Shown one piece after another: positions 61,262 through 64,000 of a DNA stretch of 64,000 nt (the first letter of the stretch is position 1; each line of letters begins with the position of its first letter). This stretch comes from Lachnospiraceae bacterium. GTDB lineage: Bacteria > Bacillota > Clostridia > Lachnospirales > Lachnospiraceae. The stretch covers positions 1-64,000 of the forward strand of contig JAUNGD010000002.1 of assembly GCA_030524705.1 (NCBI GenBank). The letters run 5' to 3'. The notes beneath the pieces were generated by a model. It worked only from the letters and a program-made list of their open reading frames with translations, had not been told where the DNA came from and made no database searches. Both the position numbers and the translations under genes were made by a program.

Positions 61262-61539
61262 GGGGATTTCTCCTTTAATTTGATTTTCGGTAAGCTTTGT
61301 TTGACCTTTATAAAATATTGTATGGATTCCGGTCAACCGGCGTGCATAATATTTTTACGGTCATGATAACAACACATAGAAGTATAGCAGAATTCAGAAC
61401 AGGTGACAAGAAATTAGAATTATTTAAGAAAATTTCAGAATTTCAAGGGTTAAAAAACAATACAAAGTATGATAAGATTTATAAAATGTAAAATATAGAA
61501 AAAAGACAGAGAAGAATAAGACAGGAAGAGGTTCAAAAC
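61262..61539. other. divergent intergenic region
   Basis: 278 bases between the CapK-like gene (minus) and the P-type ATPase (plus). It contains the minus promoter annotated at 61381-61409. A TATGAT at 61468-61473 could be the -10 of the ATPase gene, but no -35 stands at a suitable distance. Otherwise A+T-rich with nothing recognised. Confidence 0.5.
61381..61409 (-). promoter_or_regulatory. promoter of the CapK-like/flippase operon
   Basis: On the minus strand: TTGTCA (61409-61404), 17 bp, TATACT (61386-61381), giving a leader of about 110 bases that includes a small CCGG-TCAA-CCGG hairpin. Confidence 0.7.
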
Positions 61540-64000
61540 GTGGAAAAGTTAGAAGATATGAATCAACCGCAAAATCAACTGCAAACCCAACCGCAGAAGG
61601 AAAGCAAGGATTTGTGGCGGAGCATAAAATCAATCCGGCAGAAGATGAAGAAAACGCAGGTGATTCCAGAGGAATACCGTATTCCAGACAATATCATTCC
61701 GATGAAGCGGTATTCACCGCATCTGGATACAGGACTGTCGCAGCAGCAGGTGAAGGAGCGGATCGCCCAGGGAGCGGTGAACCGCTCCGTAGAGTCCGCA
61801 TCCAAATCCCAGAAGGAAATTGTATACAGCAACATCTTTACGTATTTTAATCTGATCTTTTTTATCATTGCAATATTGCTGATTCTGGTGGGGTCTTTTC
61901 GGGATCTGACCTTCCTTCCGGTCATCATTGCCAATACATCCATCGGTATTTTTCAGGAGCTTCGATCCAAGAAGGTGCTTGACAATCTCAGTATATTGAA
62001 TGCGCCGAAGAGCACGGTTCTGCGGGACGGTCAGAAAAAGGTGATCCCCGCCGAGGAGATTGTGCTGGATGATATTGTGATCTTTTCCGCCGGCAATCAG
62101 ATTCCGGCGGACGCAGTGGTGGAGGACGGAGAGGTTCTTGTCAATGAATCACTGATTACCGGTGAATCCGATCAGATTTCAAAAAAAGAAGGAGACGCGC
62201 TGCTTTCGGGAAGCTTCGTAGTATCGGGGCAGTGCCGGGCGCGGATCGAAAAGGTGGGAGAGGAATCCTACGTCTCCCAGCTCACCCTGGAAGCGAAGGC
62301 CATGAACGACGAAGAGGTTTCGGAAATGATTCGTTCTCTGGACAGACTCGTGAAGATCATCGGCGTGCTGATCATCCCCATCGGGATCATTTTGTTCAGC
62401 CAGCAGTACTTTATTAATGACAGTTCTTTGAAAGAAAGCGTGACCTCTACGGTGGCGGCCATAATCGGTATGATACCGGAGGGGCTGTATCTCCTGGCCA
62501 GCGTGGCTCTGGCTGTCAGCGTTATGCGTCTTGCCATGCAGAAGGTTTTGGTTCACAATATGAAGTGTATTGAGACCCTGGCCCGGGTGGATGTTCTCTG
62601 CGTGGATAAGACAGGTACGATCACGGATAATACCATGACGGTAAAGCGGATGCTTCCGCTGCGCCCGGTACAGGCGGACAACGCAGGGCAGGAAGAAAAG
62701 GAGGGCGCAGTATCCGGCCTTTCGGATTCTGCCGCGGCATCCGGTCCTTCGGAGGAGCATGAGGGAGCGGAGGCTTCCCAGACAGCTTCCCAGGGCCAGG
62801 GGACGGCGGAGGACGGTTCCGGGGAAGCGCCGGAGACGGACTCTTCAGAGGATATCGCAGCATTTTCAGCGGAGGAAGCCGCTGAGATGGAGATGGCGGT
62901 GGGGGATTTCGCGGCGGCTATGGCGACGGACAACATCACCATGAAGGCGATCAAGGATTATTTCCGCAAGCGCAGCGGCAAACGCCCGGAGAAGGTATTT
63001 TCTTTCTCCTCTGCGACAAAATACAGCGGCGCGGTTTTTGAAGATGCAAATTATGTGCTGGGAGCGCCGGAATTTATTCTCCGGGAAGCCTACGGACAGT
63101 ATGCATCCCAGATCGAGCGGTGGAGCCACCAAGGCTACCGGGTGCTTGTCTTTGCAAAATACGGCGGCGTTCTGACAGGGGAGGCGCTGACTGCCCCGGC
63201 GGAGCCCATGGGGATGATCCTGCTGGCAAACCCGATCAGGGAGAATGCCAGAGAGACCTTTGCGTATTTTGCGAACCAGGGTGTGGAGATCAAGGTTATT
63301 TCCGGGGACAATCCCGTTACCGTATCGGAGGTTGCAAAGGAAGCCGGAATAAAAAATGCCGGCGTATACGTGGATGCTTCCACGCTGACGGATGAGGATG
63401 AGCTCAGGGATGCGGCGGATCAGTATACAGTATTCGGACGGGTGACGCCGGATCAGAAGCGGCAGCTTGTCAGCGCTTTGAAGAAGGCCGGACATACGGT
63501 TGCCATGACCGGAGACGGAGTCAACGACGTGCTGGCATTGAAGGATGCGGACTGCAGCATTGCCATGGCCTCCGGCAGCGACGCCGCGGCCCAGGTGGCA
63601 CAGCTTGTACTGCTGGAGTCTGACTTTTCCAAGATGCCCTCTGTGGTGGCGGAGGGCAGACGAGTTGTCAATAATATCGAGCGGACGGCCAGCCTGTTCC
63701 TCGTAAAAAATATTTTCTCGCTGTTTATGTCCATACTGTCGATTCTGCTGATGGTGAACTATCCGCTGGAGCCGTCGCAGATATCCCTGATCAGTATGTT
63801 TACGATCGGTATTCCGGCATTCGTGATGTCTCTGGAGCAGAATACGGACCGTATCAGGGGACATTTCCTGAGCAACGTCCTGTTCAAGGCGCTGCCGGGC
63901 GGGCTTACAGATTTTATCGTAGTCAGCGCTTTATACCTTTTCTGTATGGAGTTCAATGTGAGCGCGGATGATGTTTCGACCTCCTCCACCATCGTTCTGG
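61540..64000 (+). CDS. P-type cation-transporting ATPase, CtpE-like (3' end outside window)
   Basis: 820 residues visible, continuing past the window end. GTG 61540 (GGAAGAGG upstream) is the likely start; ATG 61558 is an alternative. Motifs: actuator TGES (207-210), helix-4 PEGL (313-316), phosphorylated Asp356 in DKTGT, hinge GDGVND (658-663). PEGL in place of PEAL/CPx and the NMKCIETLARVDVLC run point to the CtpE group, linked to Ca2+ in mycobacteria; the ion here is not certain. Just after the phosphorylation site (about 375-450) lies a low-complexity Glu/Ala/Ser/Gly-rich acidic insert absent from typical members. Confidence 0.88.
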   Translation, partial: MEKLEDMNQPQNQLQTQPQKESKDLWRSIKSIRQKMKKTQVIPEEYRIPDNIIPMKRYSPHLDTGLSQQQVKERIAQGAVNRSVESASKSQKEIVYSNIFTYFNLIFFIIAILLILVGSFRDLTFLPVIIANTSIGIFQELRSKKVLDNLSILNAPKSTVLRDGQKKVIPAEEIVLDDIVIFSAGNQIPADAVVEDGEVLVNESLITGESDQISKKEGDALLSGSFVVSGQCRARIEKVGEESYVSQLTLEAKAMNDEEVSEMIRSLDRLVKIIGVLIIPIGIILFSQQYFINDSSLKESVTSTVAAIIGMIPEGLYLLASVALAVSVMRLAMQKVLVHNMKCIETLARVDVLCVDKTGTITDNTMTVKRMLPLRPVQADNAGQEEKEGAVSGLSDSAAASGPSEEHEGAEASQTASQGQGTAEDGSGEAPETDSSEDIAAFSAEEAAEMEMAVGDFAAAMATDNITMKAIKDYFRKRSGKRPEKVFSFSSATKYSGAVFEDANYVLGAPEFILREAYGQYASQIERWSHQGYRVLVFAKYGGVLTGEALTAPAEPMGMILLANPIRENARETFAYFANQGVEIKVISGDNPVTVSEVAKEAGIKNAGVYVDASTLTDEDELRDAADQYTVFGRVTPDQKRQLVSALKKAGHTVAMTGDGVNDVLALKDADCSIAMASGSDAAAQVAQLVLLESDFSKMPSVVAEGRRVVNNIERTASLFLVKNIFSLFMSILSILLMVNYPLEPSQISLISMFTIGIPAFVMSLEQNTDRIRGHFLSNVLFKALPGGLTDFIVVSALYLFCMEFNVSADDVSTSSTIVL

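Overview
The window looks like a chromosomal segment of an anaerobic, spore-forming Firmicute of the Lachnospiraceae (Clostridium cluster XIVa) type. Supporting signs are strong AGGAGG ribosome sites, TTGACA/TATAAT promoters, a moderate G+C content, a SpoVAC sporulation protein, a BceRS-BceAB-type module, several small protein families I associate with Lachnospiraceae (DUF4317-, DUF5721- and DUF6483-like), and the mix of TRAP and sugar ABC importers. I see no rRNA, tRNA, insertion sequence, prophage or CRISPR array. The species cannot be fixed from the sequence alone.

Layout. 1-5707: a catabolic locus with a DHDPS-family lyase (cut by the window start), an HpcH/HpaI aldolase, a FadR-type regulator and a complete DctPQM TRAP importer; a YhcH/NanQ-like protein and a Gfo/Idh/MocA oxidoreductase follow (5991-7568). 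7752-11991: a five-gene cassette with two unknown membrane proteins, an HTH regulator, a NatA-like ATPase and a NatB-like permease fused to a CPBP protease. 12305-15107 (minus): a TrpXYZ-like ABC importer. 15337-16740 (minus): a flavoprotein. 17226-22329: a small protein and a BceRS-BceAB-like two-component/ABC detoxification module. 22409-25453: cell-wall amidase with SPOR domain, MutY and a family 2 glycosyltransferase, facing a lipid kinase (25512-26525, minus).

26829-35516 is one long, visibly A+T-richer operon: an M20 amidohydrolase, an M24-fold protein with a degraded metal site, a ribose/galactofuranose-type ABC importer (SBP, double ATPase, two permeases) and a ROK repressor. It reads as a self-contained uptake-and-hydrolysis system for an unidentified N-acylated or peptide-like sugar conjugate. 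35795-41401 holds glnS, a MocR regulator, YdcF, a HAD phosphatase, a small acidic protein and a solitary spoVAC. 41433-43411 (minus): DUF4317 and TraX-like proteins. 43597-45007: a hipBA toxin-antitoxin pair with a probably leaderless promoter. 45087-47834 (minus): htpG with a perfect CIRCE element, and a DUF5721-like protein. 48055-51533: DegV, a small membrane protein, PAP2 phosphatase and MgtE. 51644-57647: a giant YfhO-type membrane glycosyltransferase, a CsbB/GtrB-like polyprenyl-phosphate glycosyltransferase and an ATP-grasp enzyme. 57751-61261 (minus): a QueG-like ferredoxin-type protein, a Wzx-type flippase and a CapK/PaaK-like ligase. The window ends inside a P-type cation ATPase.

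The most unusual structural feature is not a gene. At least six genes (ends at 6440, 8297, 15337, 38928, 42671, 55372) have their last codons and stop codon duplicated downstream as tandem repeats of about 32-58 bp, and similar 33-36 bp repeats lie in frame inside two proteins (natB-like and the lipid kinase). This suggests a genome-wide tendency to expand short tandem repeats, particularly at gene 3' ends.
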